From Vibrio chagasii (lineage in GTDB: Bacteria > Pseudomonadota > Gammaproteobacteria > Enterobacterales > Vibrionaceae), in assembly GCA_041879415.1 (NCBI GenBank), contig CP090852.1, positions 806,001-870,000 on the forward strand: a DNA stretch of 64,000 nt, in the 5' to 3' direction. The first letter of the stretch is position 1; every line of letters begins with the position of its first letter. The notes beneath the pieces were generated by a model. It worked only from the letters and a program-made list of their open reading frames with translations, was not told the DNA's origin and made no database searches. The position numbers were made by a program, and so were the translations under genes. Positions 1 through 9,304 of this stretch are shown here, piece by piece.

Positions 1-210
1 GCTGTAGATATTGGATAACGAACTTTTTGATGCAGAGAACCAAGAGCTATAACAACTATTGTCGGCTAGTGAAACCGCAAGAGCGAGATCAGGTGACAAC
101 TGAAGTTCAGACACCTCACATTGGCTTTGAGCGAACGAGAAAGTAGATGCGCTAGAAAGTAAGCAAGCGAGCGCCAAGCGATGACGTGGAAATAAACGAG
201 TATGAAGCAT
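1..210 (-). CDS. Secreted protein, 5' end only; possible M9 collagenase N-terminus
   Basis: Seventy codons are visible from an ATG at 210 to the left edge; the rest lies outside the window. Residues 1-27 form a signal peptide (Arg-rich start, LALACLLSSASTFSFA core, cleavage near AQS). The mature part starts with a Cys and has a second Cys about 24 residues later followed by an FSA...S...YS pattern. That spacing resembles the start of the mature part of Vibrio M9 collagenases as I remember them (C-D-L...C...LFSA...S..FS). Export is well supported; collagenase identity is an inference from a short stretch without the catalytic domain. It is divergent from luxM across a 419-bp gap. Confidence 0.55.
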   Translation of the reverse strand, partial: MLHTRLFPRHRLALACLLSSASTFSFAQSQCEVSELQLSPDLALAVSLADNSCYSSWFSASKSSLSNIYS

Positions 211-629
211 AATTATATTTGTTAGTTGTATATTTGGGTCGCCGTTATATTCCCTACAATTATAAAGGTGAATTTAGTTGCGTATTAATTATGAGATTGC
301 TTCAAAAAATAGATATTTTGTATCAGTTTATAAAACCAAAGGTTTATGCTCGCTAGCTACATGTTAGGCTGAGCGTATGAATGACGCCTAAGTTATTGAG
401 AAGAAACTAATTTAGCACTTCATAAACTAGAAAAGTTCTGTTGTTAAGAAAATACGCAAGTAGTAGACTTGCGCTCGATTATGCAACTTGTTTTCATTTC
501 ATAGACACAAGCAACGTTATTTATACACAACGAAAATAACGTTAGTTCAAGGCTTACATAATATAAGTGTCAGGAAATAAGTGCAGATCGAATAAAAATA
601 ATTATATAAACCTAGGCTAGGTTCACACC
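211..629. other. Intergenic region between the left-edge gene and luxM
   Basis: AT-rich 419-bp divergent promoter region. It contains an inverted repeat CGCAAG-N7-CTTGCG at 455-473 and a stretch AACGTTAGTTCAAGG near 539 that resembles the extended Qrr-complementary sequence seen in quorum-sensing targets. No ORF is convincing here. I see no clear LuxR/HapR-type operator. Confidence 0.5.
609..623 (+). promoter_or_regulatory. Candidate Qrr sRNA pairing site / palindrome over the luxM ribosome binding site
   Basis: AACCTAGGCTAGGTT is a 15-base near-perfect palindrome (7-bp arms, one central base) ending 6 bases before the luxM ATG at 630. Its right half, GGCTAGGT at 615-622, is exactly complementary to ACCUAGCC, part of the conserved target-pairing region of Vibrio Qrr sRNAs as I recall it. 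The only Shine-Dalgarno-like bases (AGG) lie inside it, so pairing or self-folding would hide the start. In V. harveyi luxMN is a known Qrr target, which fits. Confidence 0.5.
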
Positions 630-1847
630 ATGAAATTACTGTCGTCTTTAGACTCGCTGTTGGCTAGCGATGAGTCTATCGAAATAAAGCAACATATATT
701 GATAGATCTCGTAATCAATACTTATCAGCCACAACAACGCACAACTCTTTTCCAAACCGTTACTGACTATCGACGAAACCTCCTTGAGTCTTTGTTCCCG
801 GAGCACCAAAACAAAAGCCTGTCAGTGTTGTTTGAGTTGATGGACTATCGCGATCTCATTCAGCGATATCCAAGCACTTTGGCGCCTGAATTGGTTTTGT
901 TAGAGAAGGCAGCAAGCCAATGTTATATGTCATGGTTAGACTTTTGGTGTGAATCTGAGATTGCCGCAATAAAGGAAAAATCTCCGCTTGGCGATGGCCC
1001 GATCTCAACGATGGATCTGCCGATCCAAGATTGTGCGTATTATGGTGCGATCATTGAACATATCGAAGCTGACCCACTCATGGTACAGACGCCATGTCAT
1101 CCACAAGCCATGCCTATCAATGATGCGATTGCTTTAAGTAATCTAGAGATCTTCATAAAGGGTGAAAAATGGTATGAGATGCTGCCTTTATTGCACCTTT
1201 CGCAATCGGGTAAACACTTTGTCTTACTCAAGCACCCTGTCGATGAGCCCTTCCCAACACTGGTCTCTTCCGCACTCATTCAAGATTGGTCGAAGAATGA
1301 AACCTGGTTAAGCTACGCGCCAGTGTTCAGTAATGAACACTGGCAATACTGCTTACCTGAGCACGGCTACCAACAACTTTCAGAATTGCAGCTTTTCACG
1401 CCATCGACACTGTCAAAGTGTTACTCTCTGCCAGAATTTGATAGTACATTCCAGTTACAATTGTTCGATGCACAGGCTATATGTGAAGTGTTGCGACTTA
1501 CCGTCAGTGGTAATACTCAACAAAAACTCTATTTCCTCTACCTTGCTCAAAAAGAGCTGATGAGCGTTCTACATCAAATAGGTTATAAAGTTGGCTTCAC
1601 CATTATCGAGCAACCTTTCATGCTTCAGTTTTATCAATCTATCGACCCAAGAGCCTATTTCCACTCTGGTTTTTGCGAGTTGAATGCAGACGGCACTACC
1701 ATCTATCGTGGTTTTTGGAATTTCGAAAGGATGGTCAACGAATTCAATGACACCGATTTTCGTCGCTACAAACAGGCAGTGCGTAGCAGCCGAAAGCTGA
1801 GATCGACAAAAACACCAAGTTCAGTAAAAAAGGATGAACATGTTTGA
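630..1847 (+). CDS. luxM: Acyl-homoserine-lactone synthase, LuxM family
   Basis: 405-residue protein encoded directly upstream of luxN and overlapping it by 8 bases, the arrangement of V. harveyi luxMN. LuxM/AinS-type enzymes make an acyl-homoserine lactone from S-adenosylmethionine and an acyl donor, and are unrelated in sequence to LuxI; the V. harveyi product is N-(3-hydroxybutanoyl)-homoserine lactone. No signal peptide or membrane segment is seen, as expected for a cytosolic enzyme, and the length fits the family (about 390-400). I identify it mainly by its partner and family size; which acyl chain it uses cannot be read from sequence. The start ATG at 630 has only a weak Shine-Dalgarno (AGG inside a palindrome), consistent with control at translation by Qrr sRNAs. 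Confidence 0.9.
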   Translation: MKLLSSLDSLLASDESIEIKQHILIDLVINTYQPQQRTTLFQTVTDYRRNLLESLFPEHQNKSLSVLFELMDYRDLIQRYPSTLAPELVLLEKAASQCYMSWLDFWCESEIAAIKEKSPLGDGPISTMDLPIQDCAYYGAIIEHIEADPLMVQTPCHPQAMPINDAIALSNLEIFIKGEKWYEMLPLLHLSQSGKHFVLLKHPVDEPFPTLVSSALIQDWSKNETWLSYAPVFSNEHWQYCLPEHGYQQLSELQLFTPSTLSKCYSLPEFDSTFQLQLFDAQAICEVLRLTVSGNTQQKLYFLYLAQKELMSVLHQIGYKVGFTIIEQPFMLQFYQSIDPRAYFHSGFCELNADGTTIYRGFWNFERMVNEFNDTDFRRYKQAVRSSRKLRSTKTPSSVKKDEHV

Positions 1848-4461
1848 TTTCGGTTTAGAGGCGATTGTTTATGCCAAAGCGATAACGCTTCTCGCGACCG
1901 TTGCGGTCGTAGTGATGTGGTTACTCTACTATTGCTACTGTCTCAAGCAGAAAGGGAAAAACATTGCAGGGACACACCACGTTCCCTACATCGCCTATTC
2001 TGTCTGTATTGTTGCTTGGATTAGCAGCAATGCCTACTTCCATACCGATTTACTGCCAGAGCTCGGGTCTTCAGCAGCGGTATTCGCAGCTAAATTTGCC
2101 AACCTAGCCTCATGCTTTGCCTTTGCTTTTGCCTACTACTTCTCGTGCCAGCTTGCGGCTGAACAACGTAATGGCAAGGTACACCTATGGCAACAAGCCA
2201 TCTTCGTCAGCTTTAGCGTCTATTCATTTTTTATCAACCTTAGCCCGAACTTAACCGTTGAAGACGTCACCATTTTTGGTCCAAGTCTATTTGTCATCGA
2301 GTTCGGCCCGCATACGCCTTACTTCTTCACAGGAATGATCAGCTTAGTGGTGTTAACCCTTTGCAATCTGGTAGCGATGCGCGCCAACAGCAGCAAACTG
2401 GTACTCGCCAAAACCAGCTACATGATCGCCGGTATCTTAGTATTCATGCTGTCTACTGCAACCATTCACCTCGGCATGACGTACTTCTTGAGAGACTTCT
2501 CACTGACTTGGTTACCACCAGCACTATCAATCAGTGAAATGCTGTTTGTAGGCTACGCGCTTTTAACCTCTCGCTTCTACAGTGTGAAATATCTTGCTTA
2601 CATGAGCCTTAATGCGTTGTTAGTCTGCGCGATATTGGTGATACCGTTCGGCGCGATATTCATCCCTCTGACCGACGATAATCAGTGGCTAATCGCAATC
2701 CCGATCTGCGCGATGATTGGCATCACATGGCACGTACTCTACAAGCGTGTCAGCCGCTATGCCTCTTTCTTTGTTTACGGAAACAAGAAAACCCCAGTAC
2801 AACAAATACTGGCCTTAGAAGAAGACTTTAAGCTGTCGATTGATGATGCGATGCGCCGTTTAGGTCAGCTGTTGCAAATCCCTGAAGACAAACTTCGCCT
2901 TGTTAATAGCAATTACAACGAAACCTTCTACGAAGACTATCTTTCAACAAACAAGTCAGTTCTCGTGTTCGACGAGTTATCACAAGAACTTGATTACACA
3001 GCACCTTCCAAACTTTCGCTCAAAGCGCTGTATGACAAGATGAGTTCGAACAATACCGCCTTGGTTATGCCGCTGTTTGGGCAAGGGAAGTCAGTCACTC
3101 ATTTATTGGTATCGTCGCACAAGAGCAACGATCAAATGTTCTCTAACGAAGAGATCTCGGCGCTGCAAACCCTGCTTACTCGCGTTCAAAGTACCATAGA
3201 AGCCGATAGACGCATCCGTCAAAGTCGAGCGCTCGCCAACTCTATTGCTCATGAAATGCGTAACCCGCTTGCCCAAGTTCAGCTGCATTTTGAGATCTTG
3301 AAGCAGCACATCGAAAACCAAGCACCAGCAAAGCAGATCCACCTGGATATTGAGAACGGGCAAGCTGCTATTCAACGTGGACGACAGTTGATTGATATTA
3401 TCCTAAGAGAGGTTAGCGACAGCTCATCTGAGCAAGGTCCTATCCTGATGACCTCGATTCACAAAGCAGTGGATCAAGCCGTCAGCCACTACGGGTTTGA
3501 AAACGAGAAGATCATCGAGCGAATTCGCTTGCCGCAACATGCTGACTTTGTTGCCAAGCTAAACGAAACCTTATTCAATTTCGTGATTTTCAATCTGATC
3601 CGCAATGCGATTTATTACTTTGATTCGTACCCGGATAGTCAAATTGAAATCAGCACCCAGATCGGTTCTTACGAAAACGTTCTAATCTTCCGAGATACTG
3701 GACCAGGTATCGACGAAACCATTACACATAAGATCTTCGACGATTTCTTCTCTTATCAGAAAAGCGGTGGTAGTGGCTTAGGATTAGGCTATTGCCAACG
3801 TGTTATGCGTTCATTTGGTGGCAGAGTTGAGTGCAAATCGAAGCTTGGGGAATTTACTGAATTCCACCTGTACTTCCCGGTGGTACCTAATGCGCCAAAA
3901 GCAGATGCCCTACGCACGCCCTATTTCAACGACTGGAAGCAAGGCCAAGTCGATGCAGAAGAGACTAGCGAAGAGATCAGCGCAGCAACCCCGCAAGCTC
4001 ACGGCACCCAAACGGAAGAACACTGCACGGACTCAGTGGCAACACAAGTAACAACCAACGGGATAGCGCCAACCGTGCTCATCGTTGATGATAAAGAGGT
4101 GCAACGTACCCTTGTTCAGATGTATCTAAGCAGACTAGGCGTAAACAGCCTGCAAGCCAAAAATGGGGAAAATGCCGTCGAACTGTTCAGAACACACCAA
4201 GTTGATTTGATACTCATGGATGTACAAATGCCAGTCATGAACGGTTTTGACGCAAGTCAGATCATCAAGGCTCGTTCACCTAACACACCAATCATTGCGC
4301 TTTCTGGTGAGTCGGGGCAACGTGAGTTAGACATGATCAACCAATTGATGGATGGTCGGTTAGAGAAGCCAACATCACTAGATGCATTGCAGGTTGTACT
4401 CGACAAATGGCTGTACAAAAACACGGCAACAGAGGCTTCCAAAGAAGCGGAGAGTGAATAG
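1840..4461 (+). CDS. luxN: Autoinducer-1 hybrid sensor kinase LuxN
   Basis: Membrane receptor for the LuxM signal; works as a kinase at low cell density and a phosphatase at high density, feeding the LuxU-LuxO phosphorelay. Order: multi-span membrane sensor (about residues 1-275), dimerisation/phosphoacceptor domain with His471 in IAHEMRNPL, HATPase with N-box NLIRNAIYYF and G-boxes DTGPGID and GGSGLGLGYC, variable linker, receiver domain with Asp794 in LMDVQMPVMNGFD. I chose the ATG at 1840, not 1834, because AAGGA lies 5 bases before it and because it places the phospho-His at 471, the V. harveyi number. The linker before the receiver is about 23 residues longer than in V. harveyi, where the Asp is 771. 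Sequence is otherwise very close to V. harveyi LuxN as I recall it. Overlaps luxM, so translational coupling is likely. Confidence 0.97.
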   Translation: MFDFGLEAIVYAKAITLLATVAVVVMWLLYYCYCLKQKGKNIAGTHHVPYIAYSVCIVAWISSNAYFHTDLLPELGSSAAVFAAKFANLASCFAFAFAYYFSCQLAAEQRNGKVHLWQQAIFVSFSVYSFFINLSPNLTVEDVTIFGPSLFVIEFGPHTPYFFTGMISLVVLTLCNLVAMRANSSKLVLAKTSYMIAGILVFMLSTATIHLGMTYFLRDFSLTWLPPALSISEMLFVGYALLTSRFYSVKYLAYMSLNALLVCAILVIPFGAIFIPLTDDNQWLIAIPICAMIGITWHVLYKRVSRYASFFVYGNKKTPVQQILALEEDFKLSIDDAMRRLGQLLQIPEDKLRLVNSNYNETFYEDYLSTNKSVLVFDELSQELDYTAPSKLSLKALYDKMSSNNTALVMPLFGQGKSVTHLLVSSHKSNDQMFSNEEISALQTLLTRVQSTIEADRRIRQSRALANSIAHEMRNPLAQVQLHFEILKQHIENQAPAKQIHLDIENGQAAIQRGRQLIDIILREVSDSSSEQGPILMTSIHKAVDQAVSHYGFENEKIIERIRLPQHADFVAKLNETLFNFVIFNLIRNAIYYFDSYPDSQIEISTQIGSYENVLIFRDTGPGIDETITHKIFDDFFSYQKSGGSGLGLGYCQRVMRSFGGRVECKSKLGEFTEFHLYFPVVPNAPKADALRTPYFNDWKQGQVDAEETSEEISAATPQAHGTQTEEHCTDSVATQVTTNGIAPTVLIVDDKEVQRTLVQMYLSRLGVNSLQAKNGENAVELFRTHQVDLILMDVQMPVMNGFDASQIIKARSPNTPIIALSGESGQRELDMINQLMDGRLEKPTSLDALQVVLDKWLYKNTATEASKEAESE

Positions 4462-4510
4462 TTGGTTACCCATTATTGGTGGCTGATAAGCGCATCAATA
4501 GTTAATCAAA

Positions 4511-4546
4511 AATCCCCTCAGAAGTTTATTTTGAGGGGATTTTTTT
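4511..4546. terminator. Bidirectional terminator after luxN
   Basis: Perfect 10-bp stem AATCCCCTCA / TGAGGGGATT with an 11-base loop; T7 follows on the plus strand and a T-run on the minus strand, so it can end luxN and the convergent MFS gene. Confidence 0.9.
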
Positions 4547-4604
4547 GTGGTTACAATTAGGTGGTCAAATTGTCAATTCAACCTGTTATCTAACCCGGAC
4601 TTGG

Positions 4605-5810
4605 TTAAGCGAGCGGCACTTCATACGTTTTTCGCTGGCACATGTACATAATAATAATTGCAACGCAGCTAATTAGAGACAATAACCAGCAGCTCAACAC
4701 CATCACCTCGTGAGTTGCTGGAACGAGGGATAAACAAAACGTAAAACCAAATGCTCCAATCATCTGAAGAGCACCATAGATAGCACCAACCTGCCCCTTA
4801 TGATTAGGAAACAGATACAATGCCGAAACACCTGCTATTGCTAATAAGAATGCGGAACCAAAAGCCATCACCGCAAACCCAAATAACATTATTGAGTAGC
4901 TATGCAGCAAAAGGCTTAATGTTATGACAACGCTACCCAAAACCTGAATCAGCCCACCATAGACTAGAGTCATATTTTCGCTGATACGATGTTTCAGAAA
5001 CTGGTTCCAAATCAATCTGGATACTACGCTACTCACTATCAAAACCATTGACCCAACGCCATAATCCGCGGCCGTCAAATCAAACTGATTCTGAGCAACA
5101 AAAGAACCCGTTACTTGGAAAAGTAATAGACAACTTGTCCCGCTAAACATCATTGCCAAGTAACACAGAAACGTGACGTTCGATGTGATGAAAGCATAGT
5201 CTTTTAGTATCTGTTTTGGCTTAATGGCATCTCGATTCTTGTGACTGATCGTTTCACGTTTCATGACTGAAATAATCAATAGCGTTGCAATCGATAAACA
5301 TGCCATGAAGACAAAATTACCTCGCCAACCAAAGTGCTGAGTCAGATATCCCCCCAAAATGAGCGTTAGACCAGGTAGGCTCATAAATAGAATCCCATAC
5401 CAAGCAAGTATCCCCATGAGTTCAGACTTGCTGAATGCGTCTTGAAGGATAGTGCGGCAAAGTAGATAAAGGCCACCAACACCTAAGCCTTGGATTACCC
5501 TGCCCAGCAATAGAAGATTTATGCTGTCAGCCATAAGAGATGTCATCGAACCAATAACAAAAATCACAGATGAAAGAACTGCGACGGGCTTTCGTCCATA
5601 CCGCTCAGACAACGGTCCGCAAATTAGCTGACTGCATGCTAAAGCGATAAAAAACAGGCTCAAAGTCTGCTGTACTAACGCCTCTGATGTGCGCAGTTCA
5701 CTTTGTATATCTGGAAAGCTTGGCGTATACATACTCGATGCAAAAAAATAGCTCGATGCCATTAAGATGCTGATAAATATAATAGTTATTTTAGACACTC
5801 GATTTCCCAT
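4605..5810 (-). CDS. MFS drug-efflux transporter, Bcr/CflA type
   Basis: 401-residue, 12-span major facilitator of the Bcr/CflA drug:H+ antiporter group. Visible family marks are the N-terminal MYTPSFPDIQ segment, motif A GPLSERYGRKPV between helices 2 and 3, and RVIQGLGVGG in helix 4. Function is export of a small toxic compound or metabolite; the substrate cannot be read. It lies 88 bases downstream of, and on the same strand as, an AraC regulator, so the two may be co-transcribed with the regulator controlling efflux. The start at 5810 lacks a strong Shine-Dalgarno. Ends 59 bases from the shared terminator at 4511-4546. Confidence 0.9.
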   Translation of the reverse strand: MGNRVSKITIIFISILMASSYFFASSMYTPSFPDIQSELRTSEALVQQTLSLFFIALACSQLICGPLSERYGRKPVAVLSSVIFVIGSMTSLMADSINLLLLGRVIQGLGVGGLYLLCRTILQDAFSKSELMGILAWYGILFMSLPGLTLILGGYLTQHFGWRGNFVFMACLSIATLLIISVMKRETISHKNRDAIKPKQILKDYAFITSNVTFLCYLAMMFSGTSCLLLFQVTGSFVAQNQFDLTAADYGVGSMVLIVSSVVSRLIWNQFLKHRISENMTLVYGGLIQVLGSVVITLSLLLHSYSIMLFGFAVMAFGSAFLLAIAGVSALYLFPNHKGQVGAIYGALQMIGAFGFTFCLSLVPATHEVMVLSCWLLSLISCVAIIIMYMCQRKTYEVPLA

Positions 5811-5898
5811 AAACGTTAAGAACAGAGCATCATGTTAAAAAGATCCTCAAACTAAGTTTTTGGGTGAAACGCCACGATGTTTACAATTTACGCCAGGT

Positions 5899-6687
5899 TT
5901 AATTCTGGGGTGCTTTTTTCTGATGTTCTTTAAATGCAGTAGAGAAAGCAGATAGGCTTGAGTACTCAAGGTCGAATGCAATTTCAGTAGCACTAATCCC
6001 TTTTGCCATCATTTTCTCAGCACGCTCCATCACTACTTTTTGGCGAATCTCCCTAAAAGATGCTTTGAAGCTAGCCAGAAAAAGTCGGTTTAAAGTACGT
6101 ACAGAAGCCCCTGTTTGTTTAGACAAATCTGAGATAGATAACTTAATACTCGGCTTATTTGATAATGCATCAATTACCGGTAGCAGCCTTCTATCCATAC
6201 CTTCCTTTGCAATTAGCGGATTGTCGACTGTCTTACAGAGGGTGCATTGATCCATGAGTACCTGAATATAATGAGGCTCAAGCTTTGGCTCTGGCCCGCC
6301 ATTTTCCCATAAGCTGAAAAGTTGAGTAACGATGGGAGAAATATCCAAGATACATATTTCGGTGAGTTCAGGGATTGAACCTAGTGGTAGGCGAAGTAAG
6401 GAGACCTGTGACTGCTTTAAGGCATCGGCACGATGTGGTACTCCAGCTGGAATATAAATTAAAGAGCCGGGCATAGAGAGCAAACTATCCTTGTCAGTAG
6501 AGATAATTTGACAACCTTGATGTATAAAAACTAAGTGCGAGTAATCATGGCTGTGAATCTCACTCGAATAATGAGATTCATAATGTTTAACCATCACCTG
6601 ATGATCATCCAAATTAATTATCTCCCCCAGCCTTTCATTAAGATGCATCCAAGTATCACTCCTATTTTGAATCGGCATTCCCTTCAT
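5899..6687 (-). CDS. AraC-family transcriptional regulator with cupin sensor
   Basis: 262 residues. The N-terminal half is an AraC-type cupin (HSHDYSHLVFIHQG, then PGSLIYIPAGVPHRAD), which normally binds the ligand. The C-terminal ~95 residues form the double helix-turn-helix: first HTH around LSISDLSKQTGASVRTLNRLF, second around ISATEIAFDLEYSSLSAFSTAFK. This is the short-cupin subgroup that often controls a neighbouring transporter. It sits directly upstream of the Bcr/CflA pump on the same strand and divergent from the MFS gene at 6968, so either could be its target. Two start ATGs are possible (6687, 6678); the first is kept because the second has no room for a ribosome binding site. Confidence 0.88.
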   Translation of the reverse strand: MKGMPIQNRSDTWMHLNERLGEIINLDDHQVMVKHYESHYSSEIHSHDYSHLVFIHQGCQIISTDKDSLLSMPGSLIYIPAGVPHRADALKQSQVSLLRLPLGSIPELTEICILDISPIVTQLFSLWENGGPEPKLEPHYIQVLMDQCTLCKTVDNPLIAKEGMDRRLLPVIDALSNKPSIKLSISDLSKQTGASVRTLNRLFLASFKASFREIRQKVVMERAEKMMAKGISATEIAFDLEYSSLSAFSTAFKEHQKKAPQN

Positions 6688-6940
6688 ATTCTCAAGTCAT
6701 CGATGAATCGAGTCTAGTTCTCTGACACTACCTCAGATAAACGCGGAATAATTTATATATTACGACAACTCTTATCGATGACACGACAATAGGTCGGAAC
6801 AATGCTTGTCCCCTAGTCGTTTCACTTCAAAAAGGAAAATATAAGCCCCCGCACCAGCTGAATACTCTGTTACTAGGTTAGGCATCGATCATTTTTGAAC
6901 AATTTCATGATTTAAAAGGAGAAAAGAGTTATACATAATA

Positions 6941-6961
6941 ATGTGTTATTTAATCGACTAA
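6941..6961 (+). other. Possible six-codon leader ORF before the MFS gene
   Basis: ATG at 6941 reads six codons (MCYLID) to a TAA at 6959-6961, in the same frame as the MFS start at 6968 and 6 bases before it. The only good Shine-Dalgarno nearby, AAAAGGAG around 6914-6921, lies upstream of this mini-ORF. It may be chance; the spacing from AGGAG to the mini-ORF ATG is long at about 19 bases. Confidence 0.2.
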
Positions 6962-6967
6962 TTCATC

Positions 6968-8299
6968 ATGACGCTCAAAGAAATCCTAAAAATTCCCAAT
7001 GTTCGCTACTTCCTAATGTTTCGAAGCAGCTACTTTGCGCGTTTTTATTACCCAGTATTCACTCTACTCTACTTAGATTACGGCCTAACCCTTTCGCAAT
7101 TTGCCATGCTTAACGTAGTGTGGGCGGCGACCATTGTGCTTGCTGAAGTCCCATCTGGCGCATTTGCTGACACCTTGGGTCGTAAGAAGCTAGTTGTACT
7201 CTCTTCCCTTGTGATGTTTGTTGAAATCGCCATGATTGCCTTAGTGCCCACCGAAAACCCAAACTTGGTGTTCATGGTCTTTTTGGTCAACCGGATACTC
7301 AGTGGATTAGCGATGGCATTGGCAAGCGGTGCTGATGAAGCACTGGCGTATGACACTTTGAAAGAACAAGGCAATGAGGAGCTGTGGCCTCGTGTGTTGC
7401 AAATCCAGCTTCGTATCGCCTCAAGCGTCGGCATCTTTGTCACTTTAATTGGTGCTGCGATGTACGATGTAAACTTCATGACGAACATTTTCCATACTCT
7501 AGGGTTAACCGCGCCGGAAAGTACCAAAGACCTAATGCGTATCCCTGTATTCGCCACTTTATTGGTTGCACTACTCGCGATTTATGCTGCGGTAAACATG
7601 CATGAAGAAAAGAAAGTGATGCCAAATGGTCAAACTAAATTAGCCACAACCATGGCCAGCCTTAAGCTCACTGCTGACACAGGTAAGTGGGTACTCGCTA
7701 CGCCCTACGTGCTTTTCATACTGCTCTACTACAGCCTGTTCGAACACACATCGCGCATGTTCCTCACTATGAACAGCCAATACTATCTTGCCATTGATAT
7801 TCCAATTATTTACTTCGGTTTTATTGGTGCGGGGATCAGTCTATTAAAAATCATTTTGGCAGGCCAAAGCCGCAGACTGGCAGAAAGTATCGAGCCGAAA
7901 ACCTTTATTATCGTCATGGGCTTAGCAAGTATCGCTACCTATTATTGGATCAGTTTGGGCTGGTCGTTCTATGGGGTAATTCCTGCACTGGTACTGATCT
8001 TTATCATCATGACGATGAACATTTTTATCAGTTACCATCTGAACAAAAAGACCGAGTCGCATAACCGAGCCACGGTTCTTAGCTTCAAAGGTTTGATGTT
8101 TAACCTCGGATATGGGCTGATCGGTATTTTGTATGCTTACTACTACAAATTAGTTTCTAACAATTACACCGAGCAAGAGATTGAGCAAAACCTCGCGTTC
8201 TTGGCGTCGCTATCTTCGTTCTGCTATTACTTCGCCTTTCTGTTCGTATTAATCAGCGGGTGGTTCTACTTCAAAAACAAAAAGACACCCATCTTTTAA
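6968..8299 (+). CDS. MFS transporter
   Basis: 443-residue polytopic protein of the major facilitator superfamily. Motif A reads GAFADTLGRKKLV after the second membrane segment, preceded by EVPSG, a pattern common in multidrug-type and uncharacterised bacterial MFS proteins. About 12 hydrophobic segments are visible, with a longer cytoplasmic loop near residues 210-235. Substrate unknown. There is no Shine-Dalgarno immediately before the ATG at 6968; the nearest (AAAAGGAG) is some 48 bases upstream in front of a mini-ORF. Divergent from the AraC gene across 280 bp. Confidence 0.85.
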   Translation: MTLKEILKIPNVRYFLMFRSSYFARFYYPVFTLLYLDYGLTLSQFAMLNVVWAATIVLAEVPSGAFADTLGRKKLVVLSSLVMFVEIAMIALVPTENPNLVFMVFLVNRILSGLAMALASGADEALAYDTLKEQGNEELWPRVLQIQLRIASSVGIFVTLIGAAMYDVNFMTNIFHTLGLTAPESTKDLMRIPVFATLLVALLAIYAAVNMHEEKKVMPNGQTKLATTMASLKLTADTGKWVLATPYVLFILLYYSLFEHTSRMFLTMNSQYYLAIDIPIIYFGFIGAGISLLKIILAGQSRRLAESIEPKTFIIVMGLASIATYYWISLGWSFYGVIPALVLIFIIMTMNIFISYHLNKKTESHNRATVLSFKGLMFNLGYGLIGILYAYYYKLVSNNYTEQEIEQNLAFLASLSSFCYYFAFLFVLISGWFYFKNKKTPIF

Positions 8300-8422
8300 A
8301 TTTCAGTGCCATACCAAATCGGGGCAAAGGTGAAGCTCTGCTCATAAAAAGACCGCTTCCACTTCTCAGCAGGTAATTTTTTGTTAACATAATCATTAAA
8401 TTACCTCACACACGGAAGCGTC

Positions 8423-9304
8423 ATGTCTTTTAGTTGGATCGCCTTTACCCTGCTTGCTGCCTTCAGCCAATCTTGGCGTAATGCCTTTCAAAGCAAACTG
8501 AGTGGCACCATGAGCGTAGCTGGTGTGACGCTGGCAAGATTTATATGGGCGGGTCCGATCGCCCTGCTCTACCTCTACGCTTTGTATCAATGGCAGCCAG
8601 TATCCGCGCCGAACTTTTCCGGTGAGTTTGTTTTCTATGTCGTTGCAGCCGCAATCATGCAGATCCTCGCGACTGGTTTGATGGTGATACTATTCAAGCT
8701 TGAAAACTACGCCATAGGTGCAGGGCTTGCCAAATGTGAAGCTCCTGTTTCTGCTGTACTTTCCGTGTTGTTTTTTGGCACAGCGTTGACGGTTACAGGC
8801 TGGATCGGCGTATTAATCGGCACATTGGGCGTACTCATCATGAGTAGCGCTTCTGGTTGGCGAAGCCTCTCTCCTAAAGTGTTTTGCTTGGGCATGGCAT
8901 GCAGCACCGCCTTTGCACTAACCTCGCTTTGGGTACGTGAAGCGAGCTTAAGCATTGGACTTCCTTTCCCTCATAGCGCTGCTTGGGTGCTGTTTTTGGT
9001 CATTAGCCTGCAGACATTAATTATCTGTACTTTTCTCCTGATTAAAGAGCCAGATACGTTGCGTCTGATATTCAAAAAATCAAAACTGGTTGTGATGACA
9101 AGTTTAGCGAGTGTGATTGGCTCTCTTGGCTGGTTTAGCGCGATGTCTCTTCAAGCCGTGCCATACGTGAAAACATTAGGCCAAGTCGAAGTGGTCTTTA
9201 TGGTGTTAATCTCCTACTTCTGGCTAGGACAGAGCATTGCCCGCAAAGACATTCTTGCGCTGATATTGCTTTCAGTCGCTGCAATCTTGGTGATGTGGCA
9301 GTAG
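8423..9304 (+). CDS. EamA/DMT-family transporter
   Basis: 293 residues with about ten membrane segments in two repeated halves, the layout of the drug/metabolite transporter superfamily. The first half contains LSGTMSVAGVTLARFIWAGP and the second SLGWFSAMSLQAVPYVKTLGQ...IARKDILALILLS, typical EamA-repeat ends. It probably exports a small metabolite or amino acid; substrate unknown. It stands alone, 123 bases after the MFS gene, with no obvious Shine-Dalgarno (CACACGGAAGCGTC before the ATG gives GGAAG). Confidence 0.85.
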   Translation: MSFSWIAFTLLAAFSQSWRNAFQSKLSGTMSVAGVTLARFIWAGPIALLYLYALYQWQPVSAPNFSGEFVFYVVAAAIMQILATGLMVILFKLENYAIGAGLAKCEAPVSAVLSVLFFGTALTVTGWIGVLIGTLGVLIMSSASGWRSLSPKVFCLGMACSTAFALTSLWVREASLSIGLPFPHSAAWVLFLVISLQTLIICTFLLIKEPDTLRLIFKKSKLVVMTSLASVIGSLGWFSAMSLQAVPYVKTLGQVEVVFMVLISYFWLGQSIARKDILALILLSVAAILVMWQ

